Source of the DNA: Nocardia acididurans | GTDB taxonomy: Bacteria; Actinomycetota; Actinomycetes; Mycobacteriales; Mycobacteriaceae | NCBI RefSeq assembly: GCF_016741815.1 | Contig: NZ_JAERRJ010000008.1 | Location: forward strand, 398,697 to 462,696 | Direction: 5' to 3' | DNA length: 64,000 nt | Part shown: positions 38,901 to 46,895 of the stretch, one piece after another | How positions within the stretch are numbered: the first letter of the stretch is position 1 | Layout of the letters: every line of letters starts with the position of its first letter | The notes under the pieces: generated by a model | Databases searched by the model: none | The model's input: the letters and a program-made list of their open reading frames with translations, nothing else | Told to the model about the DNA's origin: nothing | Position numbers and translations under genes: made by a program

Positions 38901-39961
38901 CGATCTGGCTGCGCCTGCTGGGCGCGAAGGTGGGCAAGCGGGTGGAGGCGTCCACGGTGCTGCTGCTGCCGAAGTTCACCACGGTCGCCGACGGCGCGTT
39001 CCTCGCCGACGACACCATGATCGCCAGTTACGAACTCGGCGGCGGCTGGCTGCGCATCGGTGAGGCGAAGGTGGGAAAGCGTGCGTTCCTGGGCAATTCG
39101 GGGATGACCGCGCCCGGTCGCCGGGTGCCGAAGAACGGTCTGGTGGCGGTGCTCTCGGCCGCGCCGTCGAAGGCCAAGGCGGGGTCGTCGTGGCTGGGCA
39201 GTCCGCCGGTGCGCCTGCGACGGGCGGCCGAATCCGCCGATACCGCACGCACATTCGATCCACCGCCGCGGTTGCGCATCGCCCGCGCCGTCGTGGAGAC
39301 CTGCCGGTTGATCCCGGTGCTGGTGACCTTCGCCATCGGGCTCGGGGTGTTGTTCGCGCTGGCGTGGCTGGCCCGTGAGCTGGGGCATCTGCCCGCCGCA
39401 CTGCTCAGCGGTCTGGTGCTGATGGTGGCGGGCGCGGTGGCGGGCGCGTCCTCGGTGATGGCGAAATGGCTGCTGGTGGGCCGTATCCGGGCCGAGGAGC
39501 ATCCGCTGTGGAGTTCGTTCGTGTGGCGCAACGAGGTGGCCGACACCTTCGTGGAACATGTGGCGGCACCGTGGTTCGCACGGGCGGCCACCGGAACCGC
39601 CGTACTCAATGTGTGGTTGCGCGGACTCGGCGCGACGATCGGGCGCGGGGTATGGTGCGAGTCCTATTGGCTGCCGGAGGCCGACCTGGTGACTCTCGGT
39701 GATGGTGCGACCGTGGAGCGGGGGTGTGTGGTGCAGACCCATCTCTTCCACGACCGGATCATGGCGATGGACACCGTAACCCTCGGCGCGGGAGCCACTC
39801 TCGGCCCGCACTGCGTGGCCCTGCCGGCGTCGAGCCTGGGCGCGGGAGCCACGGTCGGACCGGCTTCGCTTGTCATGCGCGGTGATTCGGTGCCGCCGTC
39901 CACCCGCTGGTGGGGTAACCCGATCGCACCGTGGCCGGGTGATACGAAGGAGGAGCGCTGA
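35981..39961 (+). CDS. Pls/PosA-family membrane peptide synthetase (A-T-three C-terminal domains)
   Basis: The 1326-residue protein has an adenylation domain (about residues 20-515, A3 motif FTSGSTGTPKG, YGPTE near 328, A10 SGKVDR) and a carrier domain (about 535-605, FFDLGGGSLAAAQL with the phosphopantetheine Ser571). Then come membrane helices (about 633-690, 860-930, 1111-1170) alternating with three left-handed-beta-helix-like blocks (about 743-846, 976-1075, 1210-1305). This is the layout of epsilon-poly-L-lysine synthetase and relatives, which polymerise one amino acid through side-chain amide bonds at the membrane. No condensation or thioesterase domain is present. The start is ATG, with an adjacent GTG at 35978 possible. 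The stop overlaps the peptidase start (TGATG). Confidence 0.9.
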   Translation: MSQPQADTAVARNLMLRAEFAPPARTLVDILAATASAYPDAPAIDDGEAVLTYAELLAEIDHEVGRLAAAGVRPGDRVGVRMPSGTRALYVTILAVLHAGAAYVPVDADDPDERARLVFGEARVSAIVTGDGIRPGTATGDDESTVTTPGYGDPATEAGTAAAAARQESGPAAARPATADDAWIIFTSGSTGTPKGVAVTHRNAAAFVDAEARLFLQRDPIGPGDRVLAGLSVAFDASCEEMWLAWRNGACLVPAPRALVRTGADLGPWLVRREISVVSTVPTLAATWPAEALDSVRLLIFGGEAVPPELAERLAGGADSEREVWNTYGPTEATVVACAALLHGSFPVRIGLPLDGWDLTVIDAAGNPVGEGESGELVIGGVGLARYLDPAKDAEKYAPLPSVGWERAYRSGDLVRNDSAGLVFLGRADDQIKLGGRRIELGEIDNALQHLPGVTGAAAAIRSTKAGNKILVGYLTGPDADYDLAKARAILGEELPAPLVPRLAVVAELPTRTSGKVDRDALPWPLPKAGAAEAEAGLTATEQWVAGLWDSILGAEVNDPKADFFDLGGGSLAAAQLVTALRERNPRITVADLYDHPRLGALAEMIDASAPTVAVRERVVQPVPRSAQLFQVLATIPLTTLTGLQWLTWLAIVGNIAAWSGSLPWLPHLSWWWALIAFLLFISPPGRMALCIIGSRVLLRGVEAGSYPRGGLVHLRLWTAVRLSEASGAENLSGAPWMVPFARALGARIGKGVDLHTLPPVTGMLVLGDGCSVEPEVDLSGYWIDGDLVHIGPISIGPGAVVGARSILLPGTRIGKNAEIAPGSSVSGKVKGEQEWAGSPAVKVGKAQHRWPDHTPARATHWVAIFGITSMVLAAVPILGLGAGGAFIAWWIRDTATLGAAFGRAFAILPVAMLLSLGVYAVVTVLAVRLFSIGLTEGYHPVRSRVGWQAWSTERLLDSARTFLFPLYASLLTPIWLRLLGAKVGKRVEASTVLLLPKFTTVADGAFLADDTMIASYELGGGWLRIGEAKVGKRAFLGNSGMTAPGRRVPKNGLVAVLSAAPSKAKAGSSWLGSPPVRLRRAAESADTARTFDPPPRLRIARAVVETCRLIPVLVTFAIGLGVLFALAWLARELGHLPAALLSGLVLMVAGAVAGASSVMAKWLLVGRIRAEEHPLWSSFVWRNEVADTFVEHVAAPWFARAATGTAVLNVWLRGLGATIGRGVWCESYWLPEADLVTLGDGATVERGCVVQTHLFHDRIMAMDTVTLGAGATLGPHCVALPASSLGAGATVGPASLVMRGDSVPPSTRWWGNPIAPWPGDTKEER

Positions 39962-41283
39962 TGGTGAACCCGTTCGAAGACGCTCCCATCGATGATTACC
40001 TGCCGCAGAACGGGAATCGCGGCTATCGGGTATCGCGCTACGACCTCGAGCTCGCGTACCGCGTCTCCAGCAACAGGCTGGCGGGCCGCGCCGAGATCAC
40101 CGCGGTGTCGCTGGGCAGCCGGGACCGCTTCGCCTTCGACCTCTCGCAGGCACTCGGTGTCTCCAAGGTGTTCGTCAATGGCGCGAAGGCCGCGAAATAT
40201 GTGCACCAGCGCGGCAAATTGGTGATCACGCCGCCGCAGAAGATCCCCGCCGGTGGTGCGCTCGTCGTGGCCGTGCACTACGCGGGCGTCCCCAAGCCGG
40301 TGCGCGGCCCGTGGGGTGAGGTCGGCTGGGAAGAGCTCACCGAGGGCGCGCTGGTCGCCAGTCAGCCCAATGGCGCGGCGTCCTGGTTCCCCTGCGACGA
40401 TCATCCGAGTTCCAAAGCCAGCTACCGCATTTCGATCACCACCGACTCGCCGTTCTACGCCCTGGCCAACGGCACCCTGACCCACAAGCAGACCAAGGCC
40501 AGTCAGACCACCTGGGTCTACGAGCAGCCCGAACCCATGTCCACCTACCTGGCCACCATCCAGATCGGCCCCTACCGCAAACACCGTCTCGAGGCCCCGC
40601 GCGGCATGGTCCCCATGCACGCCGTCCTCCCGAGTCGCCTGCGCGCCGACTTCGATCATGATTTCGCCCGGCAGCCCGACATGATGGCCCTGTTCATCGA
40701 GAAGTTCGGCCCCTACCCGTTCGAGGCGTACACCGTCGTGGTCACCGACGACGACCTCGAGATACCCATCGAGGCCCAGGGCCTCTCCACCTTCGGCGCG
40801 AACCACTGCGACGGCGACCGCAGCTCCGAACGACTGGTAGCCCACGAACTGGCTCACCAGTGGTTCGGCAACAGCCTCACCATCCGCCAGTGGCGCGATA
40901 TCTGGCTGCACGAAGGTTTCGCCTGTTACGCCGAATGGCTCTGGTCCGAAGCCTCGGGCGGGTCCACAGCCGACCATCAGGCGCGCGCGGCCCGGCACAA
41001 CCTGTCGCGGCTGCCCCAGGATCTGATCATCGCGGACCCGGGTCCGACCCACATGTTCGACGACCGCCTGTACAAGCGCGGTGCGCTGACCCTGCACGCC
41101 CTGCGACTGCGGCTGGGCGACCGGCCGTTCTTCGACCTCCTGCGCGCGTGGACCACGCTGCACCGCCATTCCTCGGTGACCACCGACGACTTCACCGCGC
41201 TCGCGGCGAATTACAGCGAGACCCCGCTGCGCGACCTGTGGATCGCGTGGCTGCACAGCAAGCCGCTCCCCGCACTCGACTGA
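39961..41283 (+). CDS. M1 family zinc metallopeptidase coupled to the Pls-like synthetase
   Basis: The 440-residue protein is a short M1 aminopeptidase, having the N-terminal beta domain and the catalytic domain but not the long helical C-terminal domain of PepN. The zinc site is HELAH (His295, Glu296, His299) with Glu318 in WLHEGFACYAEW. No signal peptide is present. Its ATG shares a base with the synthetase stop, so the two are translated together. In epsilon-polylysine-producing Streptomyces a zinc metallopeptidase that degrades the polymer is encoded next to pls, so a protective or trimming role on the synthetase product is the leading idea. Confidence 0.9.
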   Translation: MVNPFEDAPIDDYLPQNGNRGYRVSRYDLELAYRVSSNRLAGRAEITAVSLGSRDRFAFDLSQALGVSKVFVNGAKAAKYVHQRGKLVITPPQKIPAGGALVVAVHYAGVPKPVRGPWGEVGWEELTEGALVASQPNGAASWFPCDDHPSSKASYRISITTDSPFYALANGTLTHKQTKASQTTWVYEQPEPMSTYLATIQIGPYRKHRLEAPRGMVPMHAVLPSRLRADFDHDFARQPDMMALFIEKFGPYPFEAYTVVVTDDDLEIPIEAQGLSTFGANHCDGDRSSERLVAHELAHQWFGNSLTIRQWRDIWLHEGFACYAEWLWSEASGGSTADHQARAARHNLSRLPQDLIIADPGPTHMFDDRLYKRGALTLHALRLRLGDRPFFDLLRAWTTLHRHSSVTTDDFTALAANYSETPLRDLWIAWLHSKPLPALD

Positions 41284-41482
41284 CCCGTCCGAGCAGCCGG
41301 GCGCGGAGCGTCTCGGACCTCATCGAGAGTCCGCCGCAACCCCCGGAACAACCGTACCCACGGCTGCACCGCGATATCCCCCAGCTCCGCGCCCTCCATC
41401 AGAAAATCCGCCGCCCCCGCCGATCCCCCTCCGCCACCGCAGCAACCAACGCTTCACCCCGCCGAGCAAGATCATCCAACAT
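41211..41482 (-). other. Two coupled tiny ORFs or gene remnant downstream of the HAD gene
   Basis: On the minus strand an ATG at 41482, 9 bases after GGAGG, opens a 27-residue frame (MLDDLARRGEALVAAVAEG...) that ends TGA at 41399. The A of this stop begins an ATG for a 62-residue frame (MEGAELGDIAVQPWVRLFRG...) that runs to 41211, antisense to the last 73 bases of the M1 gene. The 20-base gap from the HAD stop suggests co-transcription. The peptides look helix-like in composition, but nothing is recognised. This could be a decayed single gene or true micro-ORFs. Confidence 0.3.
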
Positions 41483-41501
41483 GCCGGGGATCCTCCCACC
41501 C

Positions 41502-41951
41502 TCACCCCAGCCACGCCCTGATCACCTCGAAGTCCGCCACCCGCAACCCGATGCGCGGATCGACCCGGTGCAGCAGCGCCCGGCCGCCGTGGTTCGCCGC
41601 GACCCACTCCCGATCACTGTCCCGGATCTCGTCGTCGACCCAGACGAACGCGCCACCCGCCGCCCGATCGACCAAAGCTCGTGTCTTCCAGTGCAATCCG
41701 AACCACGCGTCGATGCCGTCGTCCGGTGTATCCGGCCACTGCATGACGGGCAGGGTGGGCAGGCCCAGGATCGGCGTCAGGTGGAGATTCGCCTCGTCCA
41801 TCCATGTCGTGGCCCACACCAGTTCGCAGGGCAGTGCGCGGAGCAGCGGACCCAGGTGCGGATCAACGGTTTTCGCGTTCGGGCCGCCGAAGGGGAGCAG
41901 GGGGCCGTCGACGTCGAGGAACAGGAGTGGGCGGAGGGTGGAAGGGGTCAT
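41502..41951 (-). CDS. HAD-domain protein (HAD_18-like)
   Basis: The 149-residue protein begins with a short tail and the HAD motif I FLDVDGPLLPF (Asp13 and Asp15), followed by LVWATTWMDEAN and a late VWVDDEIRDSDREW motif that supplies metal-binding acids. The small size and motif pattern match the short HAD-like proteins common in actinobacteria, whose substrates are unknown. The ATG at 41951 was chosen because the conserved region starts right after it; an in-frame start at 41996 adds a poorly conserved tail. Confidence 0.75.
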   Translation of the reverse strand: MTPSTLRPLLFLDVDGPLLPFGGPNAKTVDPHLGPLLRALPCELVWATTWMDEANLHLTPILGLPTLPVMQWPDTPDDGIDAWFGLHWKTRALVDRAAGGAFVWVDDEIRDSDREWVAANHGGRALLHRVDPRIGLRVADFEVIRAWLG

Positions 41952-42070
41952 CGGCGCACGATATCGGGTCGGAATCGTTGCCGCAGAAGGTGTCACAGGG
42001 GTCTGTTAGCTTTGGTCCCGTCGCGCCGAGGGGAGTGCGCGACTCTCGACATCGAAAGGAAAGCCACTTC

Positions 42071-42382
42071 ATGAAACTGGTCATCGCTGGAGCGTTCATC
42101 GCACTCGCCGCCGCCGTCGGAGCCGGAACCGCGGAGGCGCGCGCGTACGCCCCGGACACGGTGATTTTGAGGTCCCCCGATGGGGCTCTCACCATGACGT
42201 ACGGGGCGTATGTCGAGTGGCTCACCGAGAACGCGGCCACGGTCGGCCCCGAAGTCCAGCAGGCCGGCGGGTGCGTGGCCTACGTCAACCAGCAGAACAT
42301 AAAGAAGCCCCGCGCGAAGGAGGCGCAGCCGCTCGGCGCCGATCCGTATATCGCAGGATGCCAGGAGGCGCTGGGCCTGTAG
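42071..42382 (+). CDS. Small secreted protein (103 aa)
   Basis: The 103-residue product has a classical signal peptide (MKLVIAGAFIALAAAVGAGTAEA, likely cut after AEA), leaving a mature protein of about 80 residues with two Cys (GGCVAYVN and AGCQEAL) that could form one disulfide. AAAGGAAAG precedes the ATG. The function is unknown. It stands between the divergent HAD gene and a convergent methyltransferase gene, so it is a single-gene unit. Confidence 0.75.
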   Translation: MKLVIAGAFIALAAAVGAGTAEARAYAPDTVILRSPDGALTMTYGAYVEWLTENAATVGPEVQQAGGCVAYVNQQNIKKPRAKEAQPLGADPYIAGCQEALGL

Positions 42383-42407
42383 GCCGGTCTCGCCTCGTGC
42401 CCGCCGC

Positions 42408-43067
42408 TCAGAGGCGGCGGAAACGGGCGAGCCAGGCGGCGACGTCCACGCGGCCGTCGTGCTGTTCGAGGTAGGCGGCGGCTTCCGCGACCGGTGCGGT
42501 GACGCGGCCGCGGTACCTGGTGGGCAGCAGTTCCTCCAATTGCCAACCGTCGGTGAAGGATTCGCGGATCAGGGTGTCGCTGATCCGCGGGCCGATGCCG
42601 GGTTCGCGATCGGAGAGGGCCAGCAGGTGCAGGGTCGCACCGGGTTTGGCGACGGCGTGCAGACTGCGGACGTAGGCGGCGCGAGCATCGGGAGCCTCGC
42701 CGAAGACGTGGAAGAGGGCGCTGTCGATGATCGTGTCGAAGCCGTCGGGGTAGTCGGCGAGGGCGGGGGACGCAGCCAGGTCCAGGGCATCAGCCACGTC
42801 GAGGCGGGCGGCGGGAACACCCTGGGCCGCCGCGTTGGCGCGAGCTTGGTCGATGGCGCGGGGTGAGTGGTCGATGCCGTGCACGCTGTAGCCGAGGCGG
42901 GTGAGCAGGATCGTGTGTTCGCCTGCGCCGCAACCGGGGTCGAGGACGCGGCCACGGATCCAGCCGGCGCGTTCGAGCTCGACAATGGCGGGTTGGGGAG
43001 CGCCGATCACCCAGGGGGCGGTGTCGTCGTCGTATACGGAATCCCAGAATTCTGCCGGTCGTGTCAT
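42408..43067 (-). CDS. Class I SAM-dependent methyltransferase
   Basis: The 219-residue protein has the SAM-binding motif I VLDPGCGAGEHTILL (about residues 41-55), the acidic residue of motif II in VHGIDHSPRAI, and TIIDSALFHVF as the later strand. The N-terminal FWDSVYDDDTAPWVIGAPQPA is typical of tellurite/thiopurine-type small-molecule methyltransferases of actinobacteria. The ATG at 43067 follows TGGAG. The 3' end lies 25 bases from the convergent secreted-protein gene. Confidence 0.87.
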   Translation of the reverse strand: MTRPAEFWDSVYDDDTAPWVIGAPQPAIVELERAGWIRGRVLDPGCGAGEHTILLTRLGYSVHGIDHSPRAIDQARANAAAQGVPAARLDVADALDLAASPALADYPDGFDTIIDSALFHVFGEAPDARAAYVRSLHAVAKPGATLHLLALSDREPGIGPRISDTLIRESFTDGWQLEELLPTRYRGRVTAPVAEAAAYLEQHDGRVDVAAWLARFRRL

Positions 43068-43084
43068 GACTCCAGGGTGGGGGC

Positions 43085-44323
43085 TCAACCCAGGTTGAGG
43101 TCAAGGGCCTTGCCACGGCGGATGCGTGGCGCGGCCACCGTCCATGCGGCCGCCAGCAGCACGAATCCGTAGACGATGAGGTAGTCGTTCATCAGGATCG
43201 GGCCGATGGTCCACCACGGCGGGTAGAGGAAGAGGCCGATGGAGACATAGGTGTCGTCCCAGCGGTACGGCCAGGCCGCCGAGGCCGCGTAGAGGGCGAC
43301 GGCGGCGATCCACCAGCTCGGCCGGGTCTGCGCCTTGTGCACGAGCAGCACCAGCAGGGGCACGAACCACACCCAGTGATGACTCCACGAGAACGGGGAC
43401 ACCGCGCAGGCGGTCAGGCCCGCGAGGGTGACGGCGAAGAGTCGATCACCGTGGCGTTCCAGGGCCGCCACCAGGGTGAGGCTCACGCCCGCAACGGTTC
43501 CCGCGATCAGCAGCCACAGCCAGGTGGGCGCGGCACCGTCGCTCAGGTGCGCGAGGGTGCCGCGCAGTGACTGGTTGGACGGGTGGGTGTCGGGTGCGAT
43601 GCGATCGGATTTCAGGAAGGTCGACAGCCAATACTGCCGCGAATCCGCAGGGAGGATGATCCAGGCGACGACGATCGTGGCGGCGAAGGTCGCCGCCGCG
43701 GTCAGAGCGGTCCGCCACTGCCGCAGCACCAGGTACTGCACGATGAAATAGCCTGGTACCAGCTTGATTCCAGCCGCCAGCCCGGTGCCGATCCCGCGTA
43801 ATCGGCTGTCCTCGGCGCGGGAGAAGTCCCACAGGACGAGCACCATCAGCATCAGATTGATCTGCCCGTAGTAGAACGTGGTGCGCACCGGCTCCAGGAA
43901 GACGCACGAAAACGCCAGCAGCGCCGAGATTCCCGTGAGCCAGGTGCTCGGCCGGTAGCCGAGGATCTTCCAGCACAGCAGAATTGCCGTGAACAGGGCG
44001 AGCATGTTCACCGCGAGCCAGAGCGGGCTCAGATACGTCCACGGCACCACCGCCACCGGGATGAACGCCAGCGCCGAGAACGGCGTATAGGTGTAGAGCA
44101 GTCCGCGCAAAGTCGGTGTCGTATAGAGCGGTTCGCCGTGCAGCGCTCGTTCGGCCCCGTCGCGGTAGATGTGCGCGTCCAGTCCGCCGACCAGGATTCC
44201 GGCCCTGTCCAGCCAGGGATCGACGGTCGTGAACAGCAGGGCCACCGCGACCACCGCACCGACAGCGAGTGCGACGAGCGTTGGCCGAGAACGGGAAACC
44301 TCCAACGATCGCGCAACCACCAC
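43085..44323 (-). CDS. GT87-family membrane glycosyltransferase (polyprenyl-phosphate mannosyltransferase-like)
   Basis: The 412-residue protein has about ten to twelve hydrophobic helices. The first extracytoplasmic loop has the GT-C acid motif (VGGLDAHIYRDGAERALHGEPLY), where Asp is essential in the family, and CAVSPFSWSHHWVW appears later. GT87 (DUF2029) enzymes use polyprenyl-phosphate mannose to extend phosphatidylinositol mannosides and lipoglycans in mycolata. The methyltransferase gene begins 17 bases downstream in the same orientation. The start is a GTG without a clear Shine-Dalgarno sequence. Confidence 0.87.
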   Translation of the reverse strand: MVVARSLEVSRSRPTLVALAVGAVVAVALLFTTVDPWLDRAGILVGGLDAHIYRDGAERALHGEPLYTTPTLRGLLYTYTPFSALAFIPVAVVPWTYLSPLWLAVNMLALFTAILLCWKILGYRPSTWLTGISALLAFSCVFLEPVRTTFYYGQINLMLMVLVLWDFSRAEDSRLRGIGTGLAAGIKLVPGYFIVQYLVLRQWRTALTAAATFAATIVVAWIILPADSRQYWLSTFLKSDRIAPDTHPSNQSLRGTLAHLSDGAAPTWLWLLIAGTVAGVSLTLVAALERHGDRLFAVTLAGLTACAVSPFSWSHHWVWFVPLLVLLVHKAQTRPSWWIAAVALYAASAAWPYRWDDTYVSIGLFLYPPWWTIGPILMNDYLIVYGFVLLAAAWTVAAPRIRRGKALDLNLG

Positions 44324-44413
44324 AACTGGTTACCCTACGTAAGGAATTTTATCCCATAGTTCCAGAAAGCCTGTGATGTCGGGTACATCCGGTAACCACC
44401 AGGTGCGATATCG

Positions 44414-45259
44414 CTAGATCTGTGCCTGAGCCCTCGACAGCCGCACGGCCGCGACCACCATCACACTCACGGCCAGCACCACCACCGCCGTCCCCACCGG
44501 CCCGCTGCGCAACCGCTCGTCCAGTACCGTCATCCCCAGAAATGCCGCGCCCAAAGGCTCGGCGACGGTGAACGCGGGCAGCGACGCCGACAGCGCACCC
44601 GCCTGATACGCCCGCTGCTGCAGATACAACCCCAGCACCCCGGTCACGACCAATCCATAGGTCTGCCAACCGCGCAACGCCGCACCCGCGTCGTGTTCGA
44701 ACAGCTGCGTCACATGCTCGGTCAACGCCGCCGAGATGCCGAACAGCAGCCCGGCCGCGGTGCCCAGCAGCAGCGCCCGCAACGCCGCCTGGCGGACGCC
44801 GAACGCGACCACCACGGCGACCACGACCGCACCGAGCAGAAAACCCATGGGCCCCAGCCATTCTCGCCAGGACGCGTCGGCCACCCCCTCGGTCGGATCG
44901 CCGACCACCAGGAACACCGCGAGCGCCACCGACAGCGCGGCCGCCTGACCCCACATGCGCCGCGTCACCGCCCGCCCGCTGTACCGCGCGGCCAGGGGAA
45001 GCGCGAAAACCAAGGAGCTCACCAGAATCGGCTGCACCACCAGCACCGAACCCAGCGCCAGTGCGGCCACCTGGAAACCGAAACCTCCAGCGTCGCCGAT
45101 GATTCCGGCCCACCACCGCGGATTGCGCACCAGTTGCGCGAGCAGCGCCTCACCCTCGGGTACCTCCGAGGCGGCCCGCTGCTGCGCCACCGCGGACACC
45201 GCGAACAGCATCGCGCCGAGGAAGGCGCACGCCACGGCCGCCAGCGGAAGATTGGGCAT
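44414..45259 (-). CDS. DMT-superfamily membrane transporter (EamA-like)
   Basis: The 281-residue protein has about nine to ten hydrophobic segments with a ten-helix EamA-like layout, including VLVVQPILVSSLVFALPLAAR after the second helix pair and AFTVAEPLGAAFLGMTVLDERLR near the C-terminus, the usual DMT signature. Such carriers export metabolites. The ATG at 45259 starts the first membrane helix; an upstream in-frame ATG at 45307 is less likely. The substrate is unknown. Confidence 0.82.
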   Translation of the reverse strand: MPNLPLAAVACAFLGAMLFAVSAVAQQRAASEVPEGEALLAQLVRNPRWWAGIIGDAGGFGFQVAALALGSVLVVQPILVSSLVFALPLAARYSGRAVTRRMWGQAAALSVALAVFLVVGDPTEGVADASWREWLGPMGFLLGAVVVAVVVAFGVRQAALRALLLGTAAGLLFGISAALTEHVTQLFEHDAGAALRGWQTYGLVVTGVLGLYLQQRAYQAGALSASLPAFTVAEPLGAAFLGMTVLDERLRSGPVGTAVVVLAVSVMVVAAVRLSRAQAQI

Positions 45260-45459
45260 CCGCTCAGTCTGCCGCAGACTCGCCGGGCTCCCGCGCACCA
45301 TCCGCACGGCACGCCGGACCGGTCATCTGACCTGCTGCGATCCACCGATTCACATCCGGAAAAGGTGCGATGATGTTGCTCGGAGATCGCGCGACGAGTG
45401 CGCGCCGGACCCGTTACGTCTCATCGCGGTTCATCGACTCGAGGAAAGGGGGATCCGGC

Positions 45460-46851
45460 ATGGCCAAGCCGGTCTCGACCTCACGGCTGGCGCGAGGTTC
45501 GAAACTCGGTGCGGTGGTCGCCGGTCAGGCCGTGCGCAAGCGCCGCACCAAACTGTTCATGATCGGCCGCTCCGCCGAGGCCCGCGCCCGCCTCGCCGAC
45601 GAATCGGTGCTGCGCATGGCCGATCAACTGGTGCGCGTGCTGGGCGAGATGAAGGGCCTGGCCATGAAACTGGGCCAGTTGCTCTCCCTGCTCGATATGG
45701 AACTGGTGCCGCCCCGCCATCGCGACGCCTTCCAGCAGCGACTGTCGGTGCTGTTCGACCATGCCCCCACGGTGGCGTTCGAGGATATGCGCCGGGTGAT
45801 CGAGGAGGATCGCGGCGCACCGCTGGCCGAGCTGTTCGCGGACTTCGATCCGGAGCCCCTGGCCGCCGCCTCCATCGGGCAGGTCTATCGCGCAAGGCTT
45901 TTCGACGGCACCGAGGTGGCGGTCAAGGTGCAGTACCCGGGCGTGGATCTGGCGGTGCGCGCCGATCTGCGCAATCTCGGCCTGCTGCGCATCATGATTC
46001 AGCAGGCGCTGCCCGGTTTCACCCCCGCCGTCTTCGACGAGTTCCGCAACAGCTTCGAGAACGAACTCGATTACGCCGTCGAGGCGCGCACCCAGCAGCA
46101 TGTGGCCGCCGTGTACGCCGATCACCCGTTCATCACTGTGCCGCAGGCTTTTCCGGAGCACAGCAGCCGCCGGGTGCTGGTCACCGAGTTCTCCCCCGGT
46201 ATCGATTTCGACGCCGTGCGCGCCCTCCCCGATATCGAACGCGACCGCATCGGCGAGATCATCTACCGCTTCTACGTGGGTTCGTGTTTCGAGCTCGCCG
46301 AGTTCTGCGGCGACCCGCATCCCGGCAATATCCTGCTGCGTGACGACGGCAAGGTGGTGTTCCTCGATTTCGGCTTGTTCAAGCGAATGGCGCAGGAGCA
46401 CATCACCTTCGAAGCCACCTGCCTGCGCGCCGCCGCCGAGGATCGCAGCCAGGATCTGTACGAGCTCATGATCGACCGCGGCATCATCCAGTATCCGGCG
46501 GCGGTGACGCCCGAGGAGTGCTACGACTACATCCTGTCCGCGGCCGAGTGGATGCTGGTCGACGAGAAACTCACGATCACACCGGAATTGGCCTCGGGCG
46601 CGCTGTTGCACGCCATCGACCCGCGCCAGCCGGAATCCGCCGGTATGCGTCGCCAGAATCTGCCGCCGGAGCATCTGTTCTCGCGCCGCGTCGGGTTCTG
46701 GACCTGCGGTGTCCTGGGGCAACTGCGGGCCACCGCGAACTGGAACACGATGACCCGGGAATGGCTGTACGGTGCCGAGCCGGTCACCGAACTCGGTCTG
46801 GCGCACCGTGATTGGCTGCGCGGGCGGCCACCTGCGGCCGATCCGCACTGA
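45460..46851 (+). CDS. ABC1/UbiB-family atypical kinase
   Basis: The 463-residue protein has the ABC1 family landmarks: MKLGQLLSLLDMELVPP (KxGQ motif, about residues 68-84), AVKVQYPG with the nucleotide-binding Lys, ELDYAVEA, DPHPGNIL and LDFGL. This family is linked to quinone and lipid metabolism and may act as ATPases. In mycolata the respiratory quinone is menaquinone, so a ubiquinone role is not implied. The ATG at 45460 follows GAGGAAAGGGGG. Unlike many relatives no C-terminal membrane helices are evident. Confidence 0.88.
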   Translation: MAKPVSTSRLARGSKLGAVVAGQAVRKRRTKLFMIGRSAEARARLADESVLRMADQLVRVLGEMKGLAMKLGQLLSLLDMELVPPRHRDAFQQRLSVLFDHAPTVAFEDMRRVIEEDRGAPLAELFADFDPEPLAAASIGQVYRARLFDGTEVAVKVQYPGVDLAVRADLRNLGLLRIMIQQALPGFTPAVFDEFRNSFENELDYAVEARTQQHVAAVYADHPFITVPQAFPEHSSRRVLVTEFSPGIDFDAVRALPDIERDRIGEIIYRFYVGSCFELAEFCGDPHPGNILLRDDGKVVFLDFGLFKRMAQEHITFEATCLRAAAEDRSQDLYELMIDRGIIQYPAAVTPEECYDYILSAAEWMLVDEKLTITPELASGALLHAIDPRQPESAGMRRQNLPPEHLFSRRVGFWTCGVLGQLRATANWNTMTREWLYGAEPVTELGLAHRDWLRGRPPAADPH

Positions 46852-46895
46852 GCGGGTGTCGCGCCCGGCCCGGGGTTTGTCCGGGCGCGACACGC

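Noticed and set aside
35771..39811. 1346-codon open frame on the minus strand across the synthetase gene
   Set aside because: It is antisense to the Pls-family gene and rich in Arg, Gln and His with no domain; the plus-strand frame has complete A, T and beta-helix motifs.
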